Shown here: positions 7,955 to 15,497 of the stretch, one piece after another | Layout of the letters: the number at the start of each line of letters is the position of its first letter | Numbering within the stretch: the first letter of the stretch is position 1 | Source of the DNA: Candidatus Bipolaricaulota bacterium | GTDB lineage: Bacteria > Bipolaricaulota > Bipolaricaulia > RBG-16-55-9 > DRXL01 | DNA length: 64,000 nucleotides | Direction of reading: 5' to 3' | Assembly: GCA_938091745.1 (NCBI GenBank) | Contig: CALLJK010000018.1 | Span: 1-64,000 of the forward strand | The notes under the pieces: model-generated | Database searches by the model: none | The model's input: only the letters and a program-made list of their open reading frames with translations | What the model was told of the DNA's origin: nothing | Made by a program: the position numbers and the translations under genes

Positions 7955-9400
7955 CTACCCGACGAAGCATTTCGCGACGCTGCGCGCGAACGTCTGCCAC
8001 GCTTCGAATCGTCCGCCCTTGGGCTTGCCCTTCTTCTTCCAGTCCTCAACAGCTGCACGATACTCTGCAGCAGCCTTGCTGATGCACGCGTCGATGCTGA
8101 TAGGATTTCCTTGCTCGTCGGGGCGCAGACGATACTGCTTGGGCCAGATCACCACGCGCAATGGGTCCTTCTGCGGGTTGGCCTTCAACGGATCTTTGGC
8201 TAACGTCGTCCACAGTACCCACTTGGCCACGACGTACTCGGGGCCATACTTGGGGTCATGGGGATAGACGTCGTCCTTCCCCCGGAACTGCACCCGCCCC
8301 ACTGTGCCGACATAGTCTGTCTTCTCCAGTTCTTCGACGAGCTTATCTGCGTCAGTGCCCTTGGCACGGTCAATCGCTTCTTTCAAGATAAACAATCCAT
8401 CGTATGTGGTGAAGGCCGTATACAGCGGGCGGGACGGTGATGTCTCCCCGTAGCGTTCGACGTATGCTTGGAAGAAGGGGAGCGTCTTGGGGGTGAGCGG
8501 CGTCTCGCCGGTAGCAGCGTCCGCGTAGGCATGGCCCATGACGCGCCCGCCGGTGCTCTTCCAGTATTCGAACGCTTGGCCTTCTGTTATGATCCCGATA
8601 ACTGGTGTGTCGACCTTGAGCTCATACGTCTGGCCCACGAAGGGCACTCCCGTATTGAACGCAAACCCGGGGATGATCGCATCGGCATCGGAATCCCCAA
8701 TTTGCTGGAGGATCGCATTGAAGTCTGGGTTGTTGATAGGGAAGTTGATCGCTTTAGCGACTTGAACGCCGGCTTCTTGGGGAAGGCGCTCTTGTAAGAA
8801 CTTTAGGTAATCTCGGCCGAAATTGCTGTCCTCCATGACCAAGGCGACCTTTTGAATGCCTAGCTCCTCCCTCATTAGACCTTTGGCCATGCCTACGGTG
8901 TCCTGGGCCAAGACCTCGCTGTTGAACATCAAGCGAAAGTAATATTTGTATTTTTCGTAGTCGCTCTTGACGAGCTCGCTGAACTGCTTCCCGCTGGTGC
9001 CGGTGTTTAAGAAGGGTTTCTTCAGCCGGGCCATCGAAGGGATCATGCCCATGACCGCTTCGTCGAGGAAGCCCCCAACGATAACTTGAGCGCCCTTCTC
9101 AACCAGCTCTTCAAAGGCTGCCCGAGCTACATCTCCCCGCAGGACTTGGTCGTCCCGAATGAGCCCGTCCATGGTGAGCTTGGGCGGCGGCAGCTTCTTC
9201 TCATCGACTAACTTATTGATCTCTTCTAAAGCCAACTGTGCCCCGCGTACCATAGCACGCCCCACGTCCAATAGATCGATAGGCCCAATCAGCCCGATCT
9301 TCACCGGTGGCTGCTGGCCCCAGCCCAACACCGAGCTCAGCGTCAGTGTCCCTGCCCCAACGCTGAGCACTTTCAAAAAGCGACGACGATTCATCCTCAT
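7955..9400 (-). CDS. livJ: Branched-chain amino acid/amide ABC transporter substrate-binding protein (Tat-exported)
   Basis: 481 aa periplasmic-binding protein of the HAAT/Leu-Ile-Val type. The N terminus MRMNRRRFLKVLSVGAG is a twin-arginine signal, so the protein is probably exported folded. The mature part begins near VKIGLIGPID and shows the two-lobe pattern (VALVMEDSNFGRDYL, PLYTAFTTYDGLFILKEAID). The C-terminal extension is longer than in classic LivJ, which is about 370 aa. A GGAGG site and a promoter precede it. The adjoining oxidoreductases suggest an organic acid or amide ligand rather than a simple amino acid, but the ligand cannot be read from sequence. Confidence 0.88.
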   Translation of the reverse strand: MRMNRRRFLKVLSVGAGTLTLSSVLGWGQQPPVKIGLIGPIDLLDVGRAMVRGAQLALEEINKLVDEKKLPPPKLTMDGLIRDDQVLRGDVARAAFEELVEKGAQVIVGGFLDEAVMGMIPSMARLKKPFLNTGTSGKQFSELVKSDYEKYKYYFRLMFNSEVLAQDTVGMAKGLMREELGIQKVALVMEDSNFGRDYLKFLQERLPQEAGVQVAKAINFPINNPDFNAILQQIGDSDADAIIPGFAFNTGVPFVGQTYELKVDTPVIGIITEGQAFEYWKSTGGRVMGHAYADAATGETPLTPKTLPFFQAYVERYGETSPSRPLYTAFTTYDGLFILKEAIDRAKGTDADKLVEELEKTDYVGTVGRVQFRGKDDVYPHDPKYGPEYVVAKWVLWTTLAKDPLKANPQKDPLRVVIWPKQYRLRPDEQGNPISIDACISKAAAEYRAAVEDWKKKGKPKGGRFEAWQTFARSVAKCFVG

Positions 9401-9431
9401 AACTCGTCCTCCTCCGGCACTCCGTGTGCTT

Positions 9432-9461
9432 ATCTTAGCCGTTTGACGGCCCTGTGTGCAA
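9432..9461 (-). promoter_or_regulatory. Promoter of the liv operon
   Basis: TTGCAC (9461-9456), 18 bp, TAAGAT (9437-9432), about 32 nt before the ATG at 9400, with GGAGG in the leader. Confidence 0.5.
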
Positions 9462-9462
9462 G

Positions 9463-10590
9463 TCAGCTCTTGGCGTAGCGCGCTATCGCGTCTTCATCGA
9501 GCTCGACTCCCAGCCCCGGTCCCAACGGCACTGAGATATAACCATCAGGGTCAATCGTTAACGGCTTCTTCAAGAAGAAGTCACGCGCTTGGGGCGTCCA
9601 GCCTGGGGGCTCGTAGGGAAACTCGGCCCACTCGCAATTGGGGCACGCGCCCATCACTTGGAGATTCGCAGCGAAGCCCAAGCCGCTCGTCCATGTGTGT
9701 GGGGCAATGCGCAGCCCGAACGCTTCTGCCATCCCCCCGATCTTCTTGGCTGTCAGAATCCCGCCGGAGAGTGTCGCGTCCGGCTGCAAGATATCTAATG
9801 ACTGATTGAGAATCAGCTCACGAAATTCGTGTAGGTCTGAGTTCATCTCTCCACCAGCGAGCGCGATCCCGACTCTCTGACGCAGCAGCCGATACCCGTG
9901 ATAATCGTTCTTGTCCAACGGCTCTTCGAGCCAGAGCACCCCCAGCTCTTTCAATTCTTCAGCCACACGCTGCGCTGTTGCCAAATCCCAATGGGGGGCT
10001 TCGCCTAGGCCTGCCACACGCCAACCCATGTTCGCGTCTACTATTAATTCTATCTTTGGGAAATGCTCGCGCACCGCGCGCGCGACTTTCATATCTTCAC
10101 GCCAGTCGAGACTGTGAAATCTGAGTTTTACCGCGCGAAAGCCCAGCTTCTGAATCTGCTCGACGTACTCTAAGCGTTCTTCGACGCCCTTCAGCTCCCC
10201 GGTGCTGGCGTATGCCTTGATGCGCTCCTGATAGCCTCCTAAGAGTTTATACACCGGGACATTGAGAGCTTTGCCGATGATATCCCACAGCGCCGGCTCG
10301 ACGTACCATAATCTCAGCCCAAGAAACGTCGCCGAGCGCAAAATCTTTATAATCTCTTCGACGTTAAACGGATCGCGCCCTAAGAGAAACGGCGCGAGCA
10401 GTTCTCCCAGCTTCAGTCCTTCTTGCCCAAATGCAAACCCCGCTGAGTAGCCTGTGATCCCCTCGTCGGTCTCCAAAATAACTAAGTTCACTCGGTGGAA
10501 CGCTTGAGGATACCCCGGCAGCCACGCGGGATAGAACGGCTGCTCTAAGGGGTACTCTAAGAGCTTGACTGTGATGCCCGTGATGCGCAT
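9463..10590 (-). CDS. Mandelate racemase/muconate lactonizing enzyme-like protein (enolase superfamily)
   Basis: 375 aa. The N-terminal capping domain (about 1-125) is followed by a TIM barrel with the expected residues: KLRFH on the second strand, metal ligands Asp in VDANMGW, Glu in WLEEPL and Glu in AGGEMN, an Asp in LQPDATLSGG, and a His in IAPHTW. This fits abstraction of a proton alpha to a carboxylate. The first catalytic strand has Lys-x-Arg rather than Lys-x-Lys. The substrate is unknown; position beside the liv importer and two dehydrogenases suggests a sugar acid or similar (inference). Confidence 0.85.
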   Translation of the reverse strand: MRITGITVKLLEYPLEQPFYPAWLPGYPQAFHRVNLVILETDEGITGYSAGFAFGQEGLKLGELLAPFLLGRDPFNVEEIIKILRSATFLGLRLWYVEPALWDIIGKALNVPVYKLLGGYQERIKAYASTGELKGVEERLEYVEQIQKLGFRAVKLRFHSLDWREDMKVARAVREHFPKIELIVDANMGWRVAGLGEAPHWDLATAQRVAEELKELGVLWLEEPLDKNDYHGYRLLRQRVGIALAGGEMNSDLHEFRELILNQSLDILQPDATLSGGILTAKKIGGMAEAFGLRIAPHTWTSGLGFAANLQVMGACPNCEWAEFPYEPPGWTPQARDFFLKKPLTIDPDGYISVPLGPGLGVELDEDAIARYAKS

Positions 10591-10592
10591 GA

Positions 10593-10672
10593 GGACCCCT
10601 CCCCTGGCCCCTCCCCGACACGGAGAGGGGGAATTTCCCTCTTCCCTTTAGGGAAGGGGCCGGGGTTAGGTC
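10593..10672. repeat. Family A palindromic element, copy 1
   Basis: Intergenic GC-rich element with two hairpin halves (CCCTCCCC/GGAGAGGGGG and TTCCCTTTAGGGAA), ending in GGGGTTAGGTC. On the minus strand this end reads GACCTAACCCC and supplies the last sense codon and TAA stop of the downstream SCP2-like gene. Confidence 0.8.
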
Positions 10673-11070
10673 TGCACCCCCTTCTCCGCTAGGAATTTCT
10701 TATAGACTTCGACGGCTTGGGGCATAGTGCGCGTCAATTGCATGATGCCGCTCACCTTGCCCTTGGGCTGGATCAGCCTCTTGGTGAACGCGAGCATCGC
10801 GTTCTCTTGCCCCGTGTAGAGCTTGTGAAAGAGATCTGCCGTGAGCGTCAGAGATGCGCCCTCCTCGCCACCGGGATGAGTTTCACAGATCTGCATCCCT
10901 TCGCCGCGGGCATCCACCCAGAAGTCTATATCCGGCTGCTTGATGTGAATCCCAATGAGCATCTTGAGCGCTGACCAGCCCTCATAGATCTCTTTGACGT
11001 CCTTGAGACGGTTGGCAAACTCCAGCACGAACTCTTTAGCCTGTTGTGGGTCTGTGTAGGGAAAGCCCAT
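10666..11070 (-). CDS. SCP2 sterol-binding domain-like protein
   Basis: 134 aa, no signal peptide, cytoplasmic. The pattern IGIHIKQPDIDFWVDARGEG, then GASLTLTADLFHKLYTGQENAMLAF and KGKVSGIMQLTRTMP resembles the small SCP2/lipid-carrier fold that often accompanies acyl-CoA or steroid metabolism. The stop codon lies inside a repeat element, so the C terminus may have been altered by its insertion. Function in this block is unknown. Confidence 0.7.
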   Translation of the reverse strand: MGFPYTDPQQAKEFVLEFANRLKDVKEIYEGWSALKMLIGIHIKQPDIDFWVDARGEGMQICETHPGGEEGASLTLTADLFHKLYTGQENAMLAFTKRLIQPKGKVSGIMQLTRTMPQAVEVYKKFLAEKGVQT

Positions 11071-11099
11071 GACAGCACCTCCTGCTATGAGTTATCAGC

Positions 11100-11543
11100 T
11101 CATCTGAACTCCCACAGAGGGAGAACCCACTTCTCTGGAACGCTCTTGATCAACCGTTCGTCAGCCGTGATGAGCTTCGTCTTCAAGTGCTCAGCCAACG
11201 CTATATATGTCGCATCATAAGTGCTCGGACGGTGATAAGCGAACGCCAACTCCAAGATGCGTCCTGCAAGATGGCTTGTCTCTTCTCGAGCGATGCGCAG
11301 GCTCTGAAAGAGCCTCCACACCTCGAGAGCCTCTTGAGCAGTCAGTCTGGAGGTGCGCCCTCCTTTGCCTCGCACAGCAATATATAAGCCGTTGAGGATC
11401 TCATCGGCGAGCAAGGCAGGCGCGCAGAGCTGCACCCGCCCCTCCTGATAGCGATCAAGCAGGGCATCGGCTTGGCCTTGATAAGGCTCCTCAGGCAGCC
11501 ACGCGGCCAATATAGCGCTCGCGTCGATCACGAAGGTCTTCAT
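11100..11543 (-). CDS. vapC: PIN-domain toxin, VapC type
   Basis: 147 aa. Starts MKTFVIDASAILAAWLPEE with the first PIN aspartate, then a conserved Glu in LLADEILNGLY. TYDATYIALAEHLKTKLITADERL carries the remaining acidic residues of the Mg-dependent ribonuclease site. It overlaps the antitoxin gene by 4 nt (ATGA), the usual arrangement for VapBC. Confidence 0.9.
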   Translation of the reverse strand: MKTFVIDASAILAAWLPEEPYQGQADALLDRYQEGRVQLCAPALLADEILNGLYIAVRGKGGRTSRLTAQEALEVWRLFQSLRIAREETSHLAGRILELAFAYHRPSTYDATYIALAEHLKTKLITADERLIKSVPEKWVLPLWEFR

Positions 11544-11800
11544 GGGCGCTCCTCCAACAGCTTGCGAGATTCTTCATAGATCTCTTTAGCTTTGATCCCA
11601 GCAGTCTTCCAGCGTTCGCGCAATTCGCGCAGCCGCGCCACCGCCAGACGACGCTCTATCCGCTCATACTCAGCCTCTGCAATCAGTCGTGCTGCAGGGT
11701 GCCGATCCTTGGTGATAATGATTTGCTCCCCGGCTTCCACCTCACGCACAAGCTGCGTCAACTTGTTCTTCGCCTCAGCTATAGAGACGACTTTTGCCAT
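11540..11800 (-). CDS. Antitoxin, Phd/YefM-like, partner of VapC
   Basis: 86 aa from the ATG at 11800; a GTG three codons further upstream is an alternative. N-terminal MAKVVSIAEAKNKLTQLVREVEAG followed by IIITKDRHPAARLI is the Phd/YefM DNA-binding fold. The C-terminal half (ERIERRLAVARLRELRER) is the helical toxin-neutralising part. The start codon lies inside a 7-bp inverted repeat, consistent with autoregulation. Confidence 0.85.
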   Translation of the reverse strand: MAKVVSIAEAKNKLTQLVREVEAGEQIIITKDRHPAARLIAEAEYERIERRLAVARLRELRERWKTAGIKAKEIYEESRKLLEERP

Positions 11801-11816
11801 AGCTATCACCTATGGC
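11796..11816. promoter_or_regulatory. Putative VapBC operator
   Basis: Perfect inverted repeat GCCATAG (11796-11802) / CTATGGC (11810-11816) with a 7-bp centre. It overlaps the antitoxin start codon, just downstream of the -10 box. VapBC complexes typically bind such sites. Confidence 0.6.
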
Positions 11817-11818
11817 TA

Positions 11819-11847
11819 ATTCTATAGCTGCAAACACCGGCTGTCAA
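11819..11847 (-). promoter_or_regulatory. Promoter of the vapBC operon
   Basis: Consensus-like TTGACA (11847-11842), 17 bp, TAGAAT (11824-11819), 18 nt before the ATG. The rest of 11848-11998 shows no gene. Confidence 0.75.
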
Positions 11848-11998
11848 GTTTCGGCTGAAGCTGCCAGCTTCTCACGGCAGGCAGACCTGCCCATCAGGCA
11901 CACCGGGCTTGTTCCAGGGATGATCCCCTGGGTTGCCCATGCCATCCTGATTCCCCGCGATTTCAGCGCACCCGATGCGAGGTTCTAAAGCTCACATC

Positions 11999-13120
11999 TC
12001 AAAAGATCTTCTGGAGAAGCTCGCGCAGCTCCTCCGCGCTGGGCTGGCGCGGATTAAACAGAACTGAGCCGTCAGCTAGAGCCAGCTCAGTTATCTTGTC
12101 AAGATCGCTCTCGCGCACGCCTACATCTCGCAGGCGCAACGGCACGCCGACCTCGCTCATTAACTCGCGCACGCGCGCGATCCCATCTTCGGCTGCAGTA
12201 GCCCCAAGCGCTTGCGCGATCTGTTCGTATTTTGCTCGCTGAACGTCGAGATTGAACTCCATCGTCGCGGGTAACGCTAAGGCGCAGCACAGCCCGTGCG
12301 GCAGATCGTACAGCCCGCCCAAAGAATGGGCAATCGCGTGCGCTAGCCCCACCCAACCGTTATTAAACGCTATACCCGCAATGAGCGCTGCGTACGAGAG
12401 ACTCGCCCGCGCCGTCATATCCGAGCCGTCCCTGACCGCGCGGGGCAGATGCTCAGTGATCAGTTTGATCGCCTGAAGAGCTAAGAGATCGCTGATCGGC
12501 TGCGCCGAGATCGAGACTAAAGTTTCGATAGCGTGCGTGAGCGCGTCCAACCCCGTGTGCGCCGTCACACTTGGCGGGAGCGTCTTCGTCAGCTCCGGGT
12601 CAATGAGCGCTAGCGTCGGAGCTAAGTAACGACTTACTAACGGGAGTTTCTGTTTGCGCTCCGGCACGGTGACCATCGCGATAAAAGTGACTTCGCTGCC
12701 CGTGCCGGCAGTCGTCGGAATAGCAATGAGTGGGCCACAGGGGCCGGGCACAGCATCGTTGCCCTCGTAATCTAAGACTGAACCGCCGTGCGTCTTGACG
12801 GCGTTGAGAGCCTTGGCGCTGTCGATGACGCTGCCGCCGCCGATAGCGATGAGCACATCACGCCCTTGAGCAAGAGCTAACGCGCTCTCGATGCACTGCA
12901 CCGTCGGATTTGGGAGAATTCCGTCGTAGACGGCATAGTCGAGTCCCTCAAGCTGTGCCGTGAGTGCGTCGAGCAATCCGGCTTTGCGCACCCCGCTATC
13001 GGTGATCACAAGCACAGATTTCCAATTGCGAGTGTCCAACTCCAAGCGCAAATTGCCCAGAGCACCGACGCCGAAGAGAATTCTCGTGGGCAGCTCAAAG
13101 CTGAAGAAAGTCTCTTGCAT
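11999..13120 (-). CDS. Iron-containing alcohol dehydrogenase
   Basis: 373 aa group III (Fe-dependent) alcohol dehydrogenase. The NAD(P)-binding IAIGGGSVIDSAKA motif is near residue 90. GLDALTHAIETLVS carries the Asp and first His iron ligands, and GLAHAIAHSLGGLYDLPHG carries the other two His. AAGGAG precedes the ATG. A palindromic element separates it from the aldehyde dehydrogenase upstream; the two could act in series on an alcohol/aldehyde pair (inference). Confidence 0.92.
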   Translation of the reverse strand: MQETFFSFELPTRILFGVGALGNLRLELDTRNWKSVLVITDSGVRKAGLLDALTAQLEGLDYAVYDGILPNPTVQCIESALALAQGRDVLIAIGGGSVIDSAKALNAVKTHGGSVLDYEGNDAVPGPCGPLIAIPTTAGTGSEVTFIAMVTVPERKQKLPLVSRYLAPTLALIDPELTKTLPPSVTAHTGLDALTHAIETLVSISAQPISDLLALQAIKLITEHLPRAVRDGSDMTARASLSYAALIAGIAFNNGWVGLAHAIAHSLGGLYDLPHGLCCALALPATMEFNLDVQRAKYEQIAQALGATAAEDGIARVRELMSEVGVPLRLRDVGVRESDLDKITELALADGSVLFNPRQPSAEELRELLQKIF

Positions 13121-13136
13121 TGTGCACTCCTTGCGT

Positions 13137-13206
13137 GGCCCTCACCCCGCCTGACGGCACCCCTCTCCCGTAGTCACCTACGGGAGAGGGGCCGGGGGTG
13201 AGGGCC
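13137..13206. repeat. Family B palindromic element, copy 1
   Basis: GGCCCTCACCCC at one end and GGGGTGAGGGCC at the other flank an inner hairpin TCTCCCGTAG/CTACGGGAGA. It lies between the aldehyde and alcohol dehydrogenase genes. Confidence 0.8.
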
Positions 13207-13215
13207 TATCCCAGC

Positions 13216-14682
13216 TTACATAAACCAATCGAAGAAATCCGGGCTCATATCTATCTGCACGCTCTTGACTTCCGTGTACAGATCGAGCAGACACTGCAGC
13301 CCTGCCTCGCGCCCAAAGCCGCTCTTCTTGAAACCCCCGTAGGGCACGCCCGCCGGATGCATATTGTAACAATTCACCCAGATTCTGCCAGCCTTCACGC
13401 GATGCGCCACGCGCAGAGCTTTGCTTATATCTTGTGTAAAAATCCCGGCGGCTAAGCCATACTCTACTGAGTTTGCGATCTGCACGGCTTCATCTTCGCC
13501 ATCGAAAGCGATCACTCCGACGACAGGGCCGAAGACCTCTTCGCACGCGATACTCATCGTCGGCTGGACGTCAGTGAAGACCGTCGGCTCGAAGAAGAAG
13601 CCGCGCGCAAATTCTGCTCCCTGGGGTTGCTTGCCGCCTAAGACTAAGCGCGCTCCCTGCTCTTGAGCGAGCTTGACGTAGTGCTTCACTTTGTCAAGCT
13701 GCGCTTGGGAGTGGAGCGTGCCGAACTCGGTCATGGGATCGCTGGGATCACCCATTTTAAGTTTTGAGGCGCGCTCGACGAACGCGTCTAAAAGTCTCTG
13801 ATAGATCGGGCGCTCGATGAGCAATCGCGCCCCAGCAGTGCACATCTGTCCTTGAGCAAAGAAATTTGCCAAGAGCGCTTGCGCAAGAGTTCTGTCAAAG
13901 TCGCAATCAGCGAAGACGATAAACGGCGCCTTGCCGCCAAGCTCCAGCGAGACGCGCGTGATGTTGGGTGCAGCTAATTGCATAATTTTCGTCCCCGTCG
14001 CCGTCGAGCCCGTAAATGCGATCTTATTCACGAATGGGTGCGCGCACAGGGCGCTGCCCACGGTTGCCGGAGTCGGGTCGGTGAGCACGTTATAGACCCC
14101 CGGGGGAAGCCCAATGCTCTCCGTGATCTTAGCTAGCTCTAAAGTCGTCAATGGCGTTGTGGGCGCGGGCTTGATGACAATAGTATTCCCAGCGGCGAGC
14201 GCCGGAGCGATCTTCAGCGCTGCCAGCCACAGCGGGAAATTCCAGGGTGTGATCGCCGCGACGACGCCCAAGGGTTCACGCCGCGTGTATGTCAAATACT
14301 CTCCGGGGACGGGGATGGTCTCACCCATGACTGCCGGGCCGATCCCAGCGAAATACTCAAAGAGGCTGATCGTCGCGGGGATGTCGTGGGCTTGGATCTC
14401 TTTGATGGGGCGTCCGGTCTCTTGACACTCTAAGAGTGCCAGCTCATCAAAACGCTCTTTGAGAGCATTGGCGATAGCTCGTAAGAACTCGCCGCGCTCT
14501 TCATAAGAACGGGCGGCCCAATCAGGAAAAGCTTGCTGTGCGGCGCGCACGGCGCGATCCACGTCGGCTTCAGTGGCGACGGCGCACTCGGCGATGGGCT
14601 CTTGGGTAGCGGGGTTGCGGACTTCATAGTGCTGGGTGGTCTCTTGCCAGCGGCCCCCCATGTACAAGCCGTAGCGTTGCAT
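13216..14682 (-). CDS. Aldehyde dehydrogenase family protein
   Basis: 488 aa NAD(P)-dependent aldehyde dehydrogenase. It has the TPWNFPLW motif, the general-base glutamate in SLELGGKAPFI and the catalytic cysteine in FFAQGQMCTAGARLL. The C terminus contains EEVFGPVVGV and KKSGFGREAGL, as in betaine/lactaldehyde dehydrogenase-type enzymes. The frame is open further upstream, but the ATG at 14682 with AGGAGG is the natural start (MQRYGLYMGGRW). Substrate not assignable. Confidence 0.93.
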   Translation of the reverse strand: MQRYGLYMGGRWQETTQHYEVRNPATQEPIAECAVATEADVDRAVRAAQQAFPDWAARSYEERGEFLRAIANALKERFDELALLECQETGRPIKEIQAHDIPATISLFEYFAGIGPAVMGETIPVPGEYLTYTRREPLGVVAAITPWNFPLWLAALKIAPALAAGNTIVIKPAPTTPLTTLELAKITESIGLPPGVYNVLTDPTPATVGSALCAHPFVNKIAFTGSTATGTKIMQLAAPNITRVSLELGGKAPFIVFADCDFDRTLAQALLANFFAQGQMCTAGARLLIERPIYQRLLDAFVERASKLKMGDPSDPMTEFGTLHSQAQLDKVKHYVKLAQEQGARLVLGGKQPQGAEFARGFFFEPTVFTDVQPTMSIACEEVFGPVVGVIAFDGEDEAVQIANSVEYGLAAGIFTQDISKALRVAHRVKAGRIWVNCYNMHPAGVPYGGFKKSGFGREAGLQCLLDLYTEVKSVQIDMSPDFFDWFM

Positions 14683-14731
14683 AGGCTCCTCCTGCTGCCC
14701 CCCTGTGCAAATTAGAAGCCACCGCACCGAG

Positions 14732-14760
14732 AGTATACACGGCTTGGCAAGAGAAGACAA
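14732..14760 (-). promoter_or_regulatory. Promoter of the aldehyde dehydrogenase gene
   Basis: TTGTCT (14760-14755), 17 bp, TATACT (14737-14732), about 50 nt before the ATG and just downstream of tRNA-Ala. Confidence 0.6.
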
Positions 14761-14772
14761 GATCGGTGGGCG

Positions 14773-14848
14773 TGGTGGAGCCGAGCGGATTCGAACCGCC
14801 GACCTCCCGCTTGCAAAGCGGGCGCTCTCCCAGCTGAGCTACGGCCCC
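14773..14848 (-). tRNA. tRNA-Ala (anticodon TGC)
   Basis: Cloverleaf with acceptor stem GGGGCCG/CGGCTCC, D-arm GCTC..GAGC, anticodon loop with TGC, TTCGAAT T-loop, discriminator A and an encoded CCA (plus-strand TGG at 14773-14775). 76 nt. It is read after tRNA-Ile in the same direction. Confidence 0.95.
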
Positions 14849-14863
14849 GAAGGACAGTTTGAC

Positions 14864-14895
14864 AGTTCTAAGTTACCAGTTTCCAGTTCAAAGTT
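14864..14895. repeat. Inverted repeat, tRNA-Ala side of the S23-type element
   Basis: AGTTCTAAGTTaCCAGTT (14864 onward) continues with related A/T-rich words. It is nearly the reverse complement of 15287-15318: 11 identical bases, then further partial identity. In the minus-strand transcript the two ends would pair. Confidence 0.7.
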
Positions 14896-14909
14896 CAAGG
14901 GTGAGGGAA

Positions 14910-15278
14910 CTACTGCGCAGACTTTAGATATCGAACGAAGCCAGAGATTGCTTTGGAGGTCTCCTCGGCTTGTTGAGAAGCCCGATTAAATTCTTCTACA
15001 TCAATGTATCCTAAATCGAGAGCAATGTAGAGCAAGCTTCGCACCTCTGCACAGGAACCACGTGCAATATGGAGAAAGTTCACGAACTCTCGGTTGGAGC
15101 CACGTCCAAAGCCTTCAGCAACGTTGGACATAATAGAAACAGCAGCTCGTTGAATCTGGTTGCTCAAGCCTGAGTCTTTATGGAATGGGATTTTGTTTGT
15201 AAAACCGTAAATCATCTTGACAAGATCTCTTGCGAGTTGCCAAGCCTTGATCTCCTCAAATCTTTCAATCTTTGCCAC
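14910..15278 (-). CDS. Four-helix bundle protein (S23, 23S rRNA intervening-sequence type)
   Basis: 122 aa from the GTG at 15278; the longer open frame would run through tRNA-Ile and is rejected. KIERFEEIKAWQLARDLVKMIY, then LSNQIQRAAVSIMSNVAEGFGRGSNREF and SLLYIALDLGYI are hallmark phrases of the S23/four-helix-bundle family, first known from genes inside 23S rRNA intervening sequences. Here it lies between tRNA-Ile and tRNA-Ala, on the same strand, flanked by inverted repeats. No strong Shine-Dalgarno site. Role unknown; members are also related to the Avd accessory protein of diversity-generating retroelements, but no reverse transcriptase is nearby. Confidence 0.9.
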   Translation of the reverse strand: MAKIERFEEIKAWQLARDLVKMIYGFTNKIPFHKDSGLSNQIQRAAVSIMSNVAEGFGRGSNREFVNFLHIARGSCAEVRSLLYIALDLGYIDVEEFNRASQQAEETSKAISGFVRYLKSAQ

Positions 15279-15286
15279 AAATCTAA

Positions 15287-15318
15287 CTCTAAACTGTTTA
15301 ACTGGAAACTTAGAACTA
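15287..15318. repeat. Inverted repeat, tRNA-Ile side of the S23-type element
   Basis: On the minus strand reads AGTTCTAAGTTtCCAGTT then further A/T-rich sequence, matching the plus-strand repeat at 14864-14895. Together they bracket the S23-type gene and separate it cleanly from both tRNAs. Confidence 0.7.
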
Positions 15319-15325
15319 TCCCGTG

Positions 15326-15397
15326 TGGGTCTAGGAAGAATCGAACTTCCGACCTCGCGCTTATCAGGCGCGCGCTCTACCACTGAGCTATAGACCC
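15326..15397 (-). tRNA. tRNA-Ile (anticodon GAT)
   Basis: Acceptor stem GGGTCTA/TAGACCC, D-arm GCTC AGTGGTA GAGC, anticodon stem CGCGC/GCGCG with loop CTGATAA, T-arm GGAAG TTCGATT CTTCC, discriminator A, no encoded CCA. 72 nt. First gene of the tRNA transcript. Confidence 0.95.
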
Positions 15398-15408
15398 TAA
15401 CTACTTTT

Positions 15409-15437
15409 ATATTAACATCATCGGCCTTGACTGTCAA
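15409..15437 (-). promoter_or_regulatory. Promoter of the tRNA-Ile/S23/tRNA-Ala transcript
   Basis: TTGACA (15437-15432), 17 bp, TAATAT (15414-15409), 11 nt before the tRNA 5' end. Strong consensus, as expected for stable RNA. Confidence 0.8.
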
Positions 15438-15439
15438 GC

Positions 15440-15467
15440 TTGCCTTCATCGCCAATACTTATATAAT
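15440..15467 (+). promoter_or_regulatory. Promoter of the BNR-repeat protein gene
   Basis: TTGCCT (15440-15445), 16 bp, TATAAT (15462-15467). Divergent from and immediately adjacent to the tRNA promoter. The leader contains GAGGTGAAG before the ATG. Confidence 0.55.
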
Positions 15468-15497
15468 TACTGTACTTTATCTCTGTGAGGTGAAGAT

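Noticed and set aside
15279-15455. N-terminal extension of the S23-type ORF
   Set aside because: The extension would translate through tRNA-Ile; the family start fits the GTG at 15278.
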